DNA of 64,000 nucleotides, taken from positions 1-64,000 of the forward strand of contig JANYBC010000255.1 in assembly GCA_025360965.1 (NCBI GenBank), read 5' to 3'. This document shows, in pieces, positions 21,064 to 31,016 of this stretch; position 1 is the stretch's first letter; each line of letters opens with the position of its first letter. This DNA comes from Anaeromyxobacter sp. (GTDB lineage: Bacteria > Myxococcota > Myxococcia > Myxococcales > Anaeromyxobacteraceae). Below the pieces are notes generated by a model, which saw only the letters and a program-made list of their open reading frames with translations, had not been told where the DNA came from and did no database searches. Position numbers and translations under genes: made by a program.

Positions 21064-21134
21064 CTGGTGGTGCCCCTCCCCGGAGCGGCGACCTTCTTAG
21101 CCGGGACAAGTAGTGCCTCTGCCGGCCCGACCGG

Positions 21135-23822
21135 TCAAGGCATGGCGGCGCGGGTCAGGAAGGCGGAGATGGCCTTCTGGTGCCTGGCCCGGGCGGTGGC
21201 GCAGGCGTCGGCCTCCTCCAGCGCCGTGGAGAGGGCCCGCGGGGCCCCGTCAAACGGCACGGCCCGGGGCTTCAGGAACGCGGCCACCTCGGCCCGCTTG
21301 CCCGGCTCGCAGGCCACCCGGGCGGCGGCGCTGATGAGCCAGCTCCCCTCGTCGGACCGCAGCCTGGGCACCAGGGCGCCCCACTTCTCCATGAGGAAGC
21401 TCCAGGCCAGGGAGCGCGTGGCCCGGGTGGAGAGCATGGTGGTGAGGATGGCGCGAGTGTCGCGCAGGTCGTTGCCCGGCGCCAGCACCAGCGCCAGCGC
21501 CGCCCTGGCCACCAGCGGATCCTGCACGTTGCCGAGCACCGCCAGCAGCCGCCCCCTCTCGGTCCGGTCGGTGGTCCGCGCCACCTCGGCCACGATCCGG
21601 TCGAAGAGCCCCTTGTCGGCGCGCCGGGCCGCCACCGCCAGCGCCGGCCAGGCCACCTCGGCGGGCACCTGCCTGTGGTCGTTGAGCCAGCGGCTCGCCA
21701 GCGCCAGAGCCTCGCCGGCCAGCACCGCCTCCTCGCCCGGCCCGGCCACCAGCGGCAGCAGCTGGCGGCGCAGGGCGCGGGTCTCGTCGTCGTCGTCGGG
21801 GCGCGGCAGCCAGCCGAGCGTCCGGGCCCGTTCACCCCAGGTGCGCCGCGCGAAGGCCCGCCAGCGCGCCAGGTCGGCGTCGCCGAGCCGGTTCGGGTCC
21901 ATCAGGCCAGCCACGCCGATGGCCGCGGCCACCAGCAGCCGGTCGGGGGAGCCGGCCAGCTGCGTCACCAGCCCGAGCGCGTCGGCCATGGGCAGGTCGC
22001 CGCGCCGGGCCAGGAGCTCGGCGTCGGCGGTGAGCGCCAGCTTCTCGGCCAGGGTGAGGTGCGGCAGCACCTTGGTGAGCTCGGCCGGCGAGAGCGCCGT
22101 CAGGTAGTAGCCGGCGCCGCCGGCGTTGGGCCAGAGCCACTCCGGGCAGAAGGGGAGCGTCAGCGCGCCCCGGGGCGCGCCGATGAGGCCACAGACGGTC
22201 GCCTCCTTCTCGCCGGCGCCGGCCCGGACGCAGACCGGCACCGACCAACGGGTGGCCTTGTCGCGCGGCCCGGTGGAGAGGAAGCGCTCCTGCGTGAAGG
22301 AGACCCCGGAGCCCCCCCGTCCGCAGCTGACGGTGGCCTTGAGCAGCGGCACGCCCGGCTGTTCGAGGAAGCCGCGGAAGGAGACGGCCACCTGGGGCCC
22401 GGCCGCCGCCGAGAGGGCCACCAGGAAGTCCTCGCCGGTGGCCACGCCGTGGGCCCGCGCGTCGAGGTGGGCCTGCACCGCCCCGCGCCAGCGCGCCGCG
22501 CCGAGGAAGGCCTCGTACATGGTCAGCAGCGAGGCCCCCTTCTCGTAGGTGATGCCGTTGTCGAAGGAGCCCTCGATGTCGTGGCGCGAGGTGACCGGCT
22601 GGCGCAGCCGCTTGGCCGAGGGGAGCGCGTCGACCTGCATCCCGCCCGCCCGGCGCTGCCAGCGGCCGGTCACCAGCGCCCGCCAGGCCGGCTCGAGCCG
22701 CTCGGTGACGTTGGCGTCCTCCCAAGTGCCGAAGGACTCGTTGAGCCAGATGTCGTCCCACCAGGCGTGGGTGACGAGGTCGCCGTACCAGTGGTGCGCC
22801 AGCTCGTGGATGGCGATGGTGGCGTACCGCTCACGCCGCTCGCGCGTCTCCTCGGCCGGCGGGATGAGCGTGAGCGGCTGGCCGAGCGCCACCAGCCCGG
22901 GGTGCTCCATGGTCCCCCAGAAGCGCGGCACCACGGCCACGTCGCACTTCTCGTAGGGGTAGGGCCGGCCGATCTCGGCCTCGAGGGCGTCGAGGATGCG
23001 CGGGGTCACCTCGGCGGCGTAGCGGGTCTCGGCCCCGCGTCCCTTCGGGACCACGAAGCGGATGGGCACGCGGGCCGCGCCGCCGGCCCCGCCGTCGATG
23101 AGGTCGAAGGGCCCGACCACGAAGGCCACCAGGTAGGCCGGGAGCGGCCTGGTCTCGTCGAAGGCGACCCGGCGCAGCCCTCCCTCCTCGGTCTCGGAGG
23201 CGACCTGGCTGTTGGCCAGGGCGACGTCGCCCGGCTTGACCCGGAGCGAGAGCTTCCAGGGGATCTTGGCCGAGGGCTCGTCGAAGCAGGGGAAGGCGCG
23301 GCGGGCGTCGGAGGGCTCGAAGAAGGTGTAGGCGTACCAGCGCTCCCCCTCGGCCACCGCGTAGAGCCCACGGGAGAGCGTGCGGTCGAAGGCCCCCGAG
23401 AAGTCGATCACCACCTCGACCTCGCCGACGGCGGCCGGGGCCTGGAGGAGCAGGCCGAGGAAGCCGCCAGCGGCGGTGATCGGCCTGGCCTTTGCGCCGC
23501 CGACGGTGGCGGCGGCGATCTCCAGCCCCTCGGCGTGGAGCCAGAGGGTGCTGGTCGGGGCGGTCAGCGCCACCAGGTAGCGGACCGTGCCGCGGTACCG
23601 CTGGCCGGCCGGATCGACGGTCAGGTCGATGGCGCCGCGGACCGGTCGCGCCGTGGTGGGCAGGCGCAGCGTGGGCGGCACTGCGACGGCGCGGCGGGCG
23701 GGTGCGGCGGCGGGGGCCGGCGCGGGAGAGGCCGGCGCGGTCCTGGCCAGGGTCGGCGAGTTCGGCGAGGCAGCGGCGGCGACGCTGGCGAGGAGGGCCG
23801 CTGCGGCGAGGGCGTGGAGCAT
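21135..23822 (-). CDS. M1 family aminopeptidase
   Basis: [31 protein letters not shown] (HExxH...E). Confidence 0.95.
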   Translation of the reverse strand: MLHALAAAALLASVAAAASPNSPTLARTAPASPAPAPAAAPARRAVAVPPTLRLPTTARPVRGAIDLTVDPAGQRYRGTVRYLVALTAPTSTLWLHAEGLEIAAATVGGAKARPITAAGGFLGLLLQAPAAVGEVEVVIDFSGAFDRTLSRGLYAVAEGERWYAYTFFEPSDARRAFPCFDEPSAKIPWKLSLRVKPGDVALANSQVASETEEGGLRRVAFDETRPLPAYLVAFVVGPFDLIDGGAGGAARVPIRFVVPKGRGAETRYAAEVTPRILDALEAEIGRPYPYEKCDVAVVPRFWGTMEHPGLVALGQPLTLIPPAEETRERRERYATIAIHELAHHWYGDLVTHAWWDDIWLNESFGTWEDANVTERLEPAWRALVTGRWQRRAGGMQVDALPSAKRLRQPVTSRHDIEGSFDNGITYEKGASLLTMYEAFLGAARWRGAVQAHLDARAHGVATGEDFLVALSAAAGPQVAVSFRGFLEQPGVPLLKATVSCGRGGSGVSFTQERFLSTGPRDKATRWSVPVCVRAGAGEKEATVCGLIGAPRGALTLPFCPEWLWPNAGGAGYYLTALSPAELTKVLPHLTLAEKLALTADAELLARRGDLPMADALGLVTQLAGSPDRLLVAAAIGVAGLMDPNRLGDADLARWRAFARRTWGERARTLGWLPRPDDDDETRALRRQLLPLVAGPGEEAVLAGEALALASRWLNDHRQVPAEVAWPALAVAARRADKGLFDRIVAEVARTTDRTERGRLLAVLGNVQDPLVARAALALVLAPGNDLRDTRAILTTMLSTRATRSLAWSFLMEKWGALVPRLRSDEGSWLISAAARVACEPGKRAEVAAFLKPRAVPFDGAPRALSTALEEADACATARARHQKAISAFLTRAAMP

Positions 23823-23837
23823 CGGGGGGCCGGCCGG

Positions 23838-24254
23838 CTACGAGATGCCGGCCCTGTTGCGGAGCATCGACGAGGCGAAGTGCCGGTCCATGCCCTTGAC
23901 GTGGGCGCCGAGCCACTCCTCGATCCAGCCGATGCTGGGGCGCAGGTCGATGGCCGGATCGGCCTCGAAGCGGGAGCGCACCTCGGCGAGCTGGTCGAGC
24001 AGCTTGCGGTGCTCTTCCACGTGCGCGCCATACTGCTGGTAGGACTCGAGCCGCATCAGCAGCTCCTCGCTCATGAAGTGGACGTTGGAGGTGTCCTCGA
24101 CGCGCCGCAGGATCTCGGCGACCACGGCGCGGTCGCGCCCGGTCTCGACCGCCTCGCGCAGCACGCCCAGCAGCCTGGCCTGCAGGGCGTGCTCCGAGTC
24201 GATGGTGGCGACGCCGAGCTGCTGCTCCTTCTCCCACGCGGTCTTCGGCTCCAT
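23838..24254 (-). CDS. Bacteriohemerythrin
   Basis: MEPKTAWEKEQQLGVATIDSEHALQARLLG...HFMSEE...HVEEHRKLLDQL...HVKGMDRHF metal-ligand pattern. Confidence 0.85.
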   Translation of the reverse strand: MEPKTAWEKEQQLGVATIDSEHALQARLLGVLREAVETGRDRAVVAEILRRVEDTSNVHFMSEELLMRLESYQQYGAHVEEHRKLLDQLAEVRSRFEADPAIDLRPSIGWIEEWLGAHVKGMDRHFASSMLRNRAGIS

Positions 24255-24431
24255 GGCGGCCTCCCAGGCTCGATCACCAATAGCCCGGCGGCCGAGGTGA
24301 CGCCACCTCGAGATGGGCAGGGCGCCGGCCGGGTAGGACCCCGGCCAGCGGTGTGATGTAATCGGATCCCGCCGCCGGAAGGCCGGCCACCGGGAGCATT
24401 CATTTCCAGGGGCGGGGACGAAGGAGCAGGC

Positions 24432-24971
24432 GTGGCCCGCATCAGCGTGATCGGAATCGGCAATGTGCTCGAGGGCGACGACGCCATCGGGCCGACCGTG
24501 GTCCGCGTCTTCGAGGCCCGCTACGCGGTCCCGGAGGACGTCTCGGTGGTGGACGGTGGCACCCCGGGCCTCGACCTGACCGCCTACATGATGGGGCTCG
24601 AGGGGCTGGTGGTGATCGACGCCATCAAGAGCAGGTCCGGAGTGGCCGGCGAGGTGAAGGTCTTCGACAAGAAGGGGATCCTCAACCGCGGCCCCATGGT
24701 GGCCCTGAGCCCGCACGAGCCGGGGCTGCGCGAGTCGATCCTCCACGCCGAGTTCCAGGGTGTCTCGCCGCCGGTCATCAACCTGGTCGGCGTGGTGGCC
24801 GGCTCGATCGAGTTCGGCTGCCAGCTCACCCCCGAGGTCCGCGGCGCCATCGACGGCGCCGTCGAGGCGGTCCGCGCCGCGCTCTTCGGCATGGGCGTGA
24901 CCCCGGTGAGGCGCGACCCGCCGCTCCCTCCCGACCTCTGGTGGGAGAAGCCGCAGCACTCACCGGCGTGA
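24432..24971 (+). CDS. Hydrogenase maturation protease (HyaD/HybD/HoxM family)
   Basis: ISVIGIGNVLEGDDAIGPTVVRVFEARY...DGGTPGLDLTAYM. Confidence 0.9.
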   Translation: MARISVIGIGNVLEGDDAIGPTVVRVFEARYAVPEDVSVVDGGTPGLDLTAYMMGLEGLVVIDAIKSRSGVAGEVKVFDKKGILNRGPMVALSPHEPGLRESILHAEFQGVSPPVINLVGVVAGSIEFGCQLTPEVRGAIDGAVEAVRAALFGMGVTPVRRDPPLPPDLWWEKPQHSPA

Positions 24972-27304
24972 CGCCAAAGCGGCCCACCGCAGCAGGCGGG
25001 GCCCCGCACGCCCCGGTCACAGGGCGGCGGCTCGCAGTCACCGGCACCGTGCAGGGGGTCGGCTTCCGCCCCTTCGTCTTCCGCGCCGCCGAGGCGCTCG
25101 GGCTGACCGGCCGGGTCTGGAACGACGGCGACGGCGTCACCATCGAGGCCTTCGGCCCCGCGGCGCGGCTCGACGAGCTGGCCCGCCTCATCGAGGCCTC
25201 GCCCCCGCCGGCCGCCCGCGTCGAGCGGCTCACCGCCGTTCCCCTGCCCGGCCTGCCCCCGGCCGCCTTCGAGATCGCCCCGAGCGTGGCCGGCGGCCTG
25301 CCGCGCGCCTCCATCGGGGCCGACCTGGCCACCTGCGCCGCCTGCGCGGCCGAGGTGGCCGACCCGTCCGACCGTCGCCACCGCTACCCGTTCACCAACT
25401 GCACCGACTGCGGCCCGCGCTTCACGATCGCGCTCGGCGTCCCCTACGACCGCCCGGCCACCACCATGGCCGGGTTCACCATGTGTGAAGCGTGCGCCGC
25501 CGAGTACCACGACCCGCGCGACCGGCGCTACCACGCCCAGCCCAACGCCTGCCCGGCCTGCGGCCCGCGCCTGGCGCTGCTCGACGCCCAGGGAACGCCG
25601 CTGCCGGGAGACCCGCTGGCGCTGGCCGGCGCCGCCCTGCGGGAGGGGCGGCTGCTGGCGGTCAAGGGGCTGGGCGGCTACCACCTCTGTGGCGACGCCA
25701 CCTCCAGCGCCGCGGTGGCCGAGCTGCGCCGGCGCAAGCGCCGCGACGAGAAGCCGCTGGCGGTGATGGTGGCCGACCTGGCGGCCGCCGGGCGGCTGGC
25801 CTGGCTGACCCCGCCCGAGGCGACGCTGCTCTCGGGTGTGGAGCGGCCCATCGTCCTCTGCCGGCGGCGCGACGACGCGGCGCTGGCCGACGGCCTGGCG
25901 CCGGGCAACCCGCGCCTCGGGCTCATGCTCCCCTACACGCCGCTCCACCACCTGCTGCTGGCCGAGGCCGGGCGGGCGCTGGTGATGACCAGCGGCAACC
26001 TCTCCGAGGAGCCCATCGCCTTCGTCGACGCCGAGGCCAGGCAGCGCCTCGCCGGGGTGGCCGACCTCTTCCTCACCCACGACCGGCCCATCGCCTCCCG
26101 CTGCGACGACTCGGTGGCGCGGGTGGTGGCGGGGAGGCCGCTGGTGATGCGCCGCGCCCGGGGCTGGGTGCCGCGCCCGGTGCGGGTCAGGCGCCGCTTC
26201 GAGCGCCCCACCCTCGGCGTCGGCGCCCAGCTCAAGAGCGCCTGCTGCCTGGGGCGCGGCGAGGAGGCCACGCTCGGGCCGCACGTCGGCGACCTCGACA
26301 ACCTCGAGACCTACGCCGCCTTCGAGGCGGCGGTGGCCAGGCTCGAGGCCTTCCTCGAGTTCCGGCCCGAGGTGATCGGCTGCGACCTGCACCCGCTCTA
26401 CCTCTCGACCCGCTACGCCCGCGAGCGGGCCGCCGCGCTCGGCGCCAGGCTGGTGCCGGTGCAGCACCACCACGCCCACGCCGCCTCGGCCATGGCCGAG
26501 CACGGCCTCTCCGGTCCGGTGCTGGCGCTCTGCTGGGACGGCACCGGCCTCGGCAGCGACGGCGCCGCCTGGGGCGGTGAGTTGCTGCGCTGCTGGCCGG
26601 GGAGGTTCGAGCGGCTCGCCACCTTCCGCCCCATCCCCCTCCCCGGCGGCGACCGGGCCATCCAGGAGCCGTGGCGGGTGGCGCTGGCGGCGCTGCTCGA
26701 CGCCTTCGACGGCGCGCCCCCGCTCGACCTGCCGCTCTTCGCCGCCGTCCCGCCCGCCGAGCTCGAGGTGGCGCGGCGCATGGTGGCCGGGGCCTTCAAC
26801 GCGCCGCCGGCGCACGGCGTGGGGCGGGTCTTCGACGCCGCCGCCGCGCTCGCCCTGGGCCGTCCGGTGGCACGGTACGAGGGGCAGCTGGCCCTGGCGC
26901 TCGACGGCGCCGTCGACGAGGCGCTGCTGGCGGCCGGGACCGAGCCGTTTCCCTTCGAGCTCGACCGCTCCGGCGCGCTCCCTGAGATCGACCTGCGGCC
27001 GCTCTGGCGAGCGCTGGTCGAGGCGCTGCGGGGCGGGAGCACTCCCCGGCTCATCGCCACCAGGGTCCACGCCGCGCTGGCGGCGGCCGGGGCCGCCCTG
27101 GTTCGTGACGCAGCCGGACGAGACGGGCGGCTGCCGGTGGTGCTCACCGGCGGCTGCTTCCAGAACGCCCACCTGGCGGAGCTGATCCAGCGAGAGCTTT
27201 CGCCCTCGTTCAAGGTATATCTGCATGGCCACGTCCCCCCCGGCGATGGCGGCTTGGCGCTCGGCCAGGCCCTCGTCGCCGACGCCGTGGCACGCGGGGC
27301 GTAG
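24968..27304 (+). CDS. hypF: Carbamoyltransferase HypF (GTG start overlapping upstream stop)
   Basis: Acylphosphatase GTVQGVGFRPFVFRAA, Zn motifs CAACAAE/CTDCGPRF/CEACAAEY/CPACGPR, VQHHHAHAAS. Confidence 0.95.
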   Translation: MTPKRPTAAGGAPHAPVTGRRLAVTGTVQGVGFRPFVFRAAEALGLTGRVWNDGDGVTIEAFGPAARLDELARLIEASPPPAARVERLTAVPLPGLPPAAFEIAPSVAGGLPRASIGADLATCAACAAEVADPSDRRHRYPFTNCTDCGPRFTIALGVPYDRPATTMAGFTMCEACAAEYHDPRDRRYHAQPNACPACGPRLALLDAQGTPLPGDPLALAGAALREGRLLAVKGLGGYHLCGDATSSAAVAELRRRKRRDEKPLAVMVADLAAAGRLAWLTPPEATLLSGVERPIVLCRRRDDAALADGLAPGNPRLGLMLPYTPLHHLLLAEAGRALVMTSGNLSEEPIAFVDAEARQRLAGVADLFLTHDRPIASRCDDSVARVVAGRPLVMRRARGWVPRPVRVRRRFERPTLGVGAQLKSACCLGRGEEATLGPHVGDLDNLETYAAFEAAVARLEAFLEFRPEVIGCDLHPLYLSTRYARERAAALGARLVPVQHHHAHAASAMAEHGLSGPVLALCWDGTGLGSDGAAWGGELLRCWPGRFERLATFRPIPLPGGDRAIQEPWRVALAALLDAFDGAPPLDLPLFAAVPPAELEVARRMVAGAFNAPPAHGVGRVFDAAAALALGRPVARYEGQLALALDGAVDEALLAAGTEPFPFELDRSGALPEIDLRPLWRALVEALRGGSTPRLIATRVHAALAAAGAALVRDAAGRDGRLPVVLTGGCFQNAHLAELIQRELSPSFKVYLHGHVPPGDGGLALGQALVADAVARGA

Positions 27305-27319
27305 CGAAGGGAGCAGTTC

Positions 27320-27607
27320 ATGTGCCTCGGAGTCCCAGGAAAGGTGCTGGCCATCGACGGGATGGTGGCCACCGTCGACTTCTTCGGCGTCAAGAAGGAG
27401 CTGCGGCTCGACATCGTGGACGAGCCCGTCACCGTGGGTGACTACGTGCTCAACCACGTCGGCTACGCCATCCGCCGCATCCCGCCCGAGGAGGTCCAGG
27501 AGACGCTGGCGCTCTTCGAGCAGATCCTCGACATCACCGGCGCGCGCGAGGACCTGATGGCGATGGACGTGCAGGGCGAGATCGCGGCCGGCAGGGCCAA
27601 GGCCTGA
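27320..27607 (+). CDS. hypC: Hydrogenase formation chaperone HypC
   Basis: MCLGVPGKVLAIDG. Confidence 0.95.
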   Translation: MCLGVPGKVLAIDGMVATVDFFGVKKELRLDIVDEPVTVGDYVLNHVGYAIRRIPPEEVQETLALFEQILDITGAREDLMAMDVQGEIAAGRAKA

Positions 27608-27617
27608 GCGGCCCGCC

Positions 27618-28772
27618 ATGGCCAAGGACCTGACGCAGGAGCTCAAGTTCCGCGACCCGGCCAAGGCCCGCGCGCTGGCCGAGGCCATGCAGCGCAACCT
27701 GGACGCCATCGGCCGCGAGGTCTCGGTGATGCACGTCTGCGGCAGCCACGAGCAGGCCATCGCCCGCTTCGGCCTGCGGGCGGTGCTGCCCAGGCAGCTG
27801 CAGCTCATCATGGGGCCGGGTTGCCCGGTCTGCGTCACCGACGGACCCGAGGTGGACGAGGCGGTGGCGCTGGCCGGCATGGGCGTCCACGTCTGCACCT
27901 ACGGCGACATGTTGCGGCTGCCCGGCACCTCCCGCTCGCTGGCCGACGCCCAGGCCGACGGCGGCAAGGTCCACGTCGTCTACTCGGTCGACCAGGCGGT
28001 CGAGCTGGCCAGGGCCCACCCGGCCGAGGAGGTGGTCTTCTTCGCCTCCGGCTTCGAGACCACCGCGGTGGCCACCGCCGCCGCCGCGCTGGCCCAGCCG
28101 CCGAAGAACTTCTCCATCCTCTCGGTCCACAAGTACGTGCCGGCCGCCATGGATCTGGTGGCCCAGTCGAAGCAGACGAAGATCGAGGGGTTCATCGCCG
28201 CCGGCCACGCCGCCATCATCACCGGCTGGGCCATCTTCGAGCCCTTCGCGCAGAAGACCAACACCCCGGTGGTGGTGGCCGGCTTCGAGCCGCTCGACGT
28301 GCTGGCCTCGATCGTCAAGCTGACCGATCTCATCCGCGAGCGGAAGGCCGAGGTCTTCAACGCCTACCCGCGCTGCGTCACCAGGGAGGGGAGCCAGCCG
28401 GCCCAGCGGGTGCTCTGGAAGGTCTTCGAGGCCCGCTCCGGGAAGTGGCGCGGCATCGCCGAGGTGCCTGAAGGGAACCTCGACCTGCGCCCCGAGTTCG
28501 CGCACCTCGACGCCCGCAAGCGCTTCCGCATCGACACCGGCGCGGTCCGCGACGAGGCGGCCTCCGGGCTGGAGGCCGAGTGCATCTGCGGCACCATCAT
28601 GATGGGGCTGGCCAGCCCGCACGACTGCACGCTCTTCGGCAAGGCCTGCGTCCCGGAGTCGCCGGTGGGGGCCTGCATGGTCTCCTCCGAGGGGACCTGC
28701 CGCATCTGGCACACCTACGGCGGGGCCCCGGACCTCCGCGGCGTCGGCCTGCCGGCCAGCTCGGAAGGATAG
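27618..28772 (+). CDS. hypD: Hydrogenase formation protein HypD
   Basis: MHVCGSHEQAIARFGLRAVLP, GPGCPVC, FASGFETT. Confidence 0.96.
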   Translation: MAKDLTQELKFRDPAKARALAEAMQRNLDAIGREVSVMHVCGSHEQAIARFGLRAVLPRQLQLIMGPGCPVCVTDGPEVDEAVALAGMGVHVCTYGDMLRLPGTSRSLADAQADGGKVHVVYSVDQAVELARAHPAEEVVFFASGFETTAVATAAAALAQPPKNFSILSVHKYVPAAMDLVAQSKQTKIEGFIAAGHAAIITGWAIFEPFAQKTNTPVVVAGFEPLDVLASIVKLTDLIRERKAEVFNAYPRCVTREGSQPAQRVLWKVFEARSGKWRGIAEVPEGNLDLRPEFAHLDARKRFRIDTGAVRDEAASGLEAECICGTIMMGLASPHDCTLFGKACVPESPVGACMVSSEGTCRIWHTYGGAPDLRGVGLPASSEG

Positions 28773-28778
28773 GGGACG

Positions 28779-29801
28779 ATGGAGAAGCTGGTCCAGAAGA
28801 TCGGGCTGAAGCACGGGTCGGGCGGACGCGCCATGCGGCAGCTCATCGAGGAGGTCTTCCTCGAGTTGGCCTCGCCGGTAGACGGGATCGGCCTCTCGGC
28901 CCTCGACGACGGCGCCGCGCTGCGCATCGGCGACCAGTGGCTGGTGGTGACCACCGACTCGCACGTGGTCCACCCCATCTTCTTCCCGGGCGGCGACATC
29001 GGGCGCATCAGCGTGTCGGGCACCGTCAACGATCTCGCCATGATGGGCGCCACCGAGCCCATGGGGCTGACCTGCGCGGTGATCCTCGAGGACGGGTTCC
29101 CGCGCGCCGACCTGGAGCGCATCCGCGACTCGATGAAGGCGACGGCGCTGGAGGCCGGCGCCCCCTTCGTCACCGGCGACACCAAGGTGGTGGGGCGCGG
29201 CGACGCCGACGGCATCTTCATCAACACCACCGGCGTGGCCCTGACCCGGCGGGTGGTCACCGACGCCGGGCTGCGGGCCGGCGACCTGCTGATCATCACC
29301 GGCACCATTGGCGACCACGGCATGGCCATCATGTCGAAGCGCCACGACCTCGGGCTGCAGGGCGATCTGCGCTCCGACGTGGCCCCCATCAACGGGCTGA
29401 TCCGCGCCGCGCTGGCGGCCGGCGGCGATGACGTGGTGGCCATGAAGGACCCGACCCGCGGCGGCGTGGCCGGCTCGCTCCACGAGATGGCGGCCAAGGG
29501 GAAGGTCGGCGTCCTCATCGACGAGCAGGCGGTCCCGGTCCGCGACGAGGTGCGGGCGGCTGGCGACATGCTCGGCATCGATCCCCTGCTGGTGGCCAAC
29601 GAGGGCAAGGCGGTCATCGGGGTGCGCGCCGCCTCGGCCGGGAAGGTGCTGGCCGCCCTGCGCGCCCACCCGCTCGGCCGCGACGCCGCCATCTTCGCCC
29701 GCGCCCTCGGCGAGCGGCCCGGCGCGGTGATCCTCGACACCGGCCTCGGCAAGCGGCTGCTGGCCGAGCCCGAGGGGGAGCTGCTCCCCCGCATCTGCTG
29801 A
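28779..29801 (+). CDS. hypE: Hydrogenase expression/formation protein HypE
   Basis: KHGSGGRAMRQLI, DPTRGGVA, C-terminal ...LLPRIC. Confidence 0.96.
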   Translation: MEKLVQKIGLKHGSGGRAMRQLIEEVFLELASPVDGIGLSALDDGAALRIGDQWLVVTTDSHVVHPIFFPGGDIGRISVSGTVNDLAMMGATEPMGLTCAVILEDGFPRADLERIRDSMKATALEAGAPFVTGDTKVVGRGDADGIFINTTGVALTRRVVTDAGLRAGDLLIITGTIGDHGMAIMSKRHDLGLQGDLRSDVAPINGLIRAALAAGGDDVVAMKDPTRGGVAGSLHEMAAKGKVGVLIDEQAVPVRDEVRAAGDMLGIDPLLVANEGKAVIGVRAASAGKVLAALRAHPLGRDAAIFARALGERPGAVILDTGLGKRLLAEPEGELLPRIC

Positions 29802-29820
29802 GGCGAGGCGGGCCCCCGGC

Positions 29821-30165
29821 ATGCACGAGTACTCGCTGGTCGAAGCGCTCATCACCCGGGTCGAGGCCGAGGTCCACCGGCGCAAGGCGCTCAAGGTCCA
29901 CGGCCTCTCGGTGCGCATCGGCGAGCTGGCCGGGGTCGACGCCGGCCTCTTCCAGACCGCCTACGACACCTTCCGGGCCGGCACCGTCTGCGCCGAGGCC
30001 CCGCTCACCATGCGGCGCATCCCCGCCAGCTGGTCCTGCCCGAGCTGCCGCGCCGTCATCCCTCGCGGCGCGCCGCTCCGCTGCGACGCCTGCGCCGCGC
30101 CGGCCCGCCTCGACGACGGCGGCGACGCCCTCACCCTCGACGGGATCGACCTCGAGGTGCCGTGA
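29821..30165 (+). CDS. hypA: Hydrogenase nickel-insertion protein HypA
   Basis: MHEYSLVEALI, CPSCRAV...CDACAAP Zn site. Confidence 0.93.
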   Translation: MHEYSLVEALITRVEAEVHRRKALKVHGLSVRIGELAGVDAGLFQTAYDTFRAGTVCAEAPLTMRRIPASWSCPSCRAVIPRGAPLRCDACAAPARLDDGGDALTLDGIDLEVP

Positions 30166-30201
30166 TGCGCTCCATCGTCTGGCGTGGAAAGGGTCACTGA
30201 C

Positions 30202-30945
30202 ATGTGCACCACCTGTGGCTGCGGCGATACCGAGCTGGTCCCGGTGGAGCTTCACGAGAAGATCCTGGCCGGCAACGATCGGGCGGCCAGGCACAACCGC
30301 GAGCACTTCCTCGAGGCCGGCGTGCTGGCCCTCAACCTGATGGGCTCCCCTGGCGCCGGCAAGACCGCGGTGCTCGAGGCCACCGCCCGGGCCGCCGCGC
30401 CCAAGGGCTGGCGGCTCGGCGCGGTCTCGGCCGACCTCGCCACCGACAACGACGCGGTCCGGCTCGTCAAGGCCGGCATCCCCTCGCACGCCATCACCAC
30501 CGGGCAGGCCTGCCACCTCGACGCCGACCTGGTGCACCGCTCGCTCCACGGCATCGCCTGGCAGAGGACCGACGTCTTCTTCATCGAGAACGTCGGCAAC
30601 CTGGTCTGCCCGGCCATCTACGACCTCGGGCAGGCCGCCAACGTGGTGGTGCTCTCGGTCACCGAGGGTGAGGACAAGCCGCTCAAGTACCCGACCATGT
30701 TCCTGGCCGCCGACCTGGTGGTGGTCTCGAAGTGCGATCTCATCCCGCACCTCGACTTCGACATGGCGGCGCTCGACGACGCCATCGCCCGGGTCATGCC
30801 CAGGCCGCGGGTCTTGAAGCTCTCGGCACGCACCGGCCAGGGGCTCGACCAGTGGGTGGCCTGGATCGAGGAGCAGCGGCTGGCGCACGGGCTGGTCGGC
30901 AAGGTGGCGGGGCTTGCGGCGCACGTCCACGCGCCGAAGCCGTAG
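30202..30945 (+). CDS. hypB: Hydrogenase nickel incorporation GTPase HypB
   Basis: MCTTCGCGD, GSPGAGKT, VVVSKCDLIP. Confidence 0.95.
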   Translation: MCTTCGCGDTELVPVELHEKILAGNDRAARHNREHFLEAGVLALNLMGSPGAGKTAVLEATARAAAPKGWRLGAVSADLATDNDAVRLVKAGIPSHAITTGQACHLDADLVHRSLHGIAWQRTDVFFIENVGNLVCPAIYDLGQAANVVVLSVTEGEDKPLKYPTMFLAADLVVVSKCDLIPHLDFDMAALDDAIARVMPRPRVLKLSARTGQGLDQWVAWIEEQRLAHGLVGKVAGLAAHVHAPKP

Positions 30946-30966
30946 GGCCCGGCGGCGACCGGGCCC
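30945..30966 (+). terminator. Perfect hairpin directly after hypB stop (no T-tract)
   Basis: GGGCCCGG-cggcga-CCGGGCCC. Confidence 0.4.
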
Positions 30967-31016
30967 GCCATGCCAGGTTCCTTGTCGCGGCCCGCGGCTT
31001 GCTCTTCCGCGAGGGC

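Noticed and set aside
28779-29801. HypE as selenophosphate synthetase (selD)
   Set aside because: C-terminal PRIC and hyp operon context identify HypE
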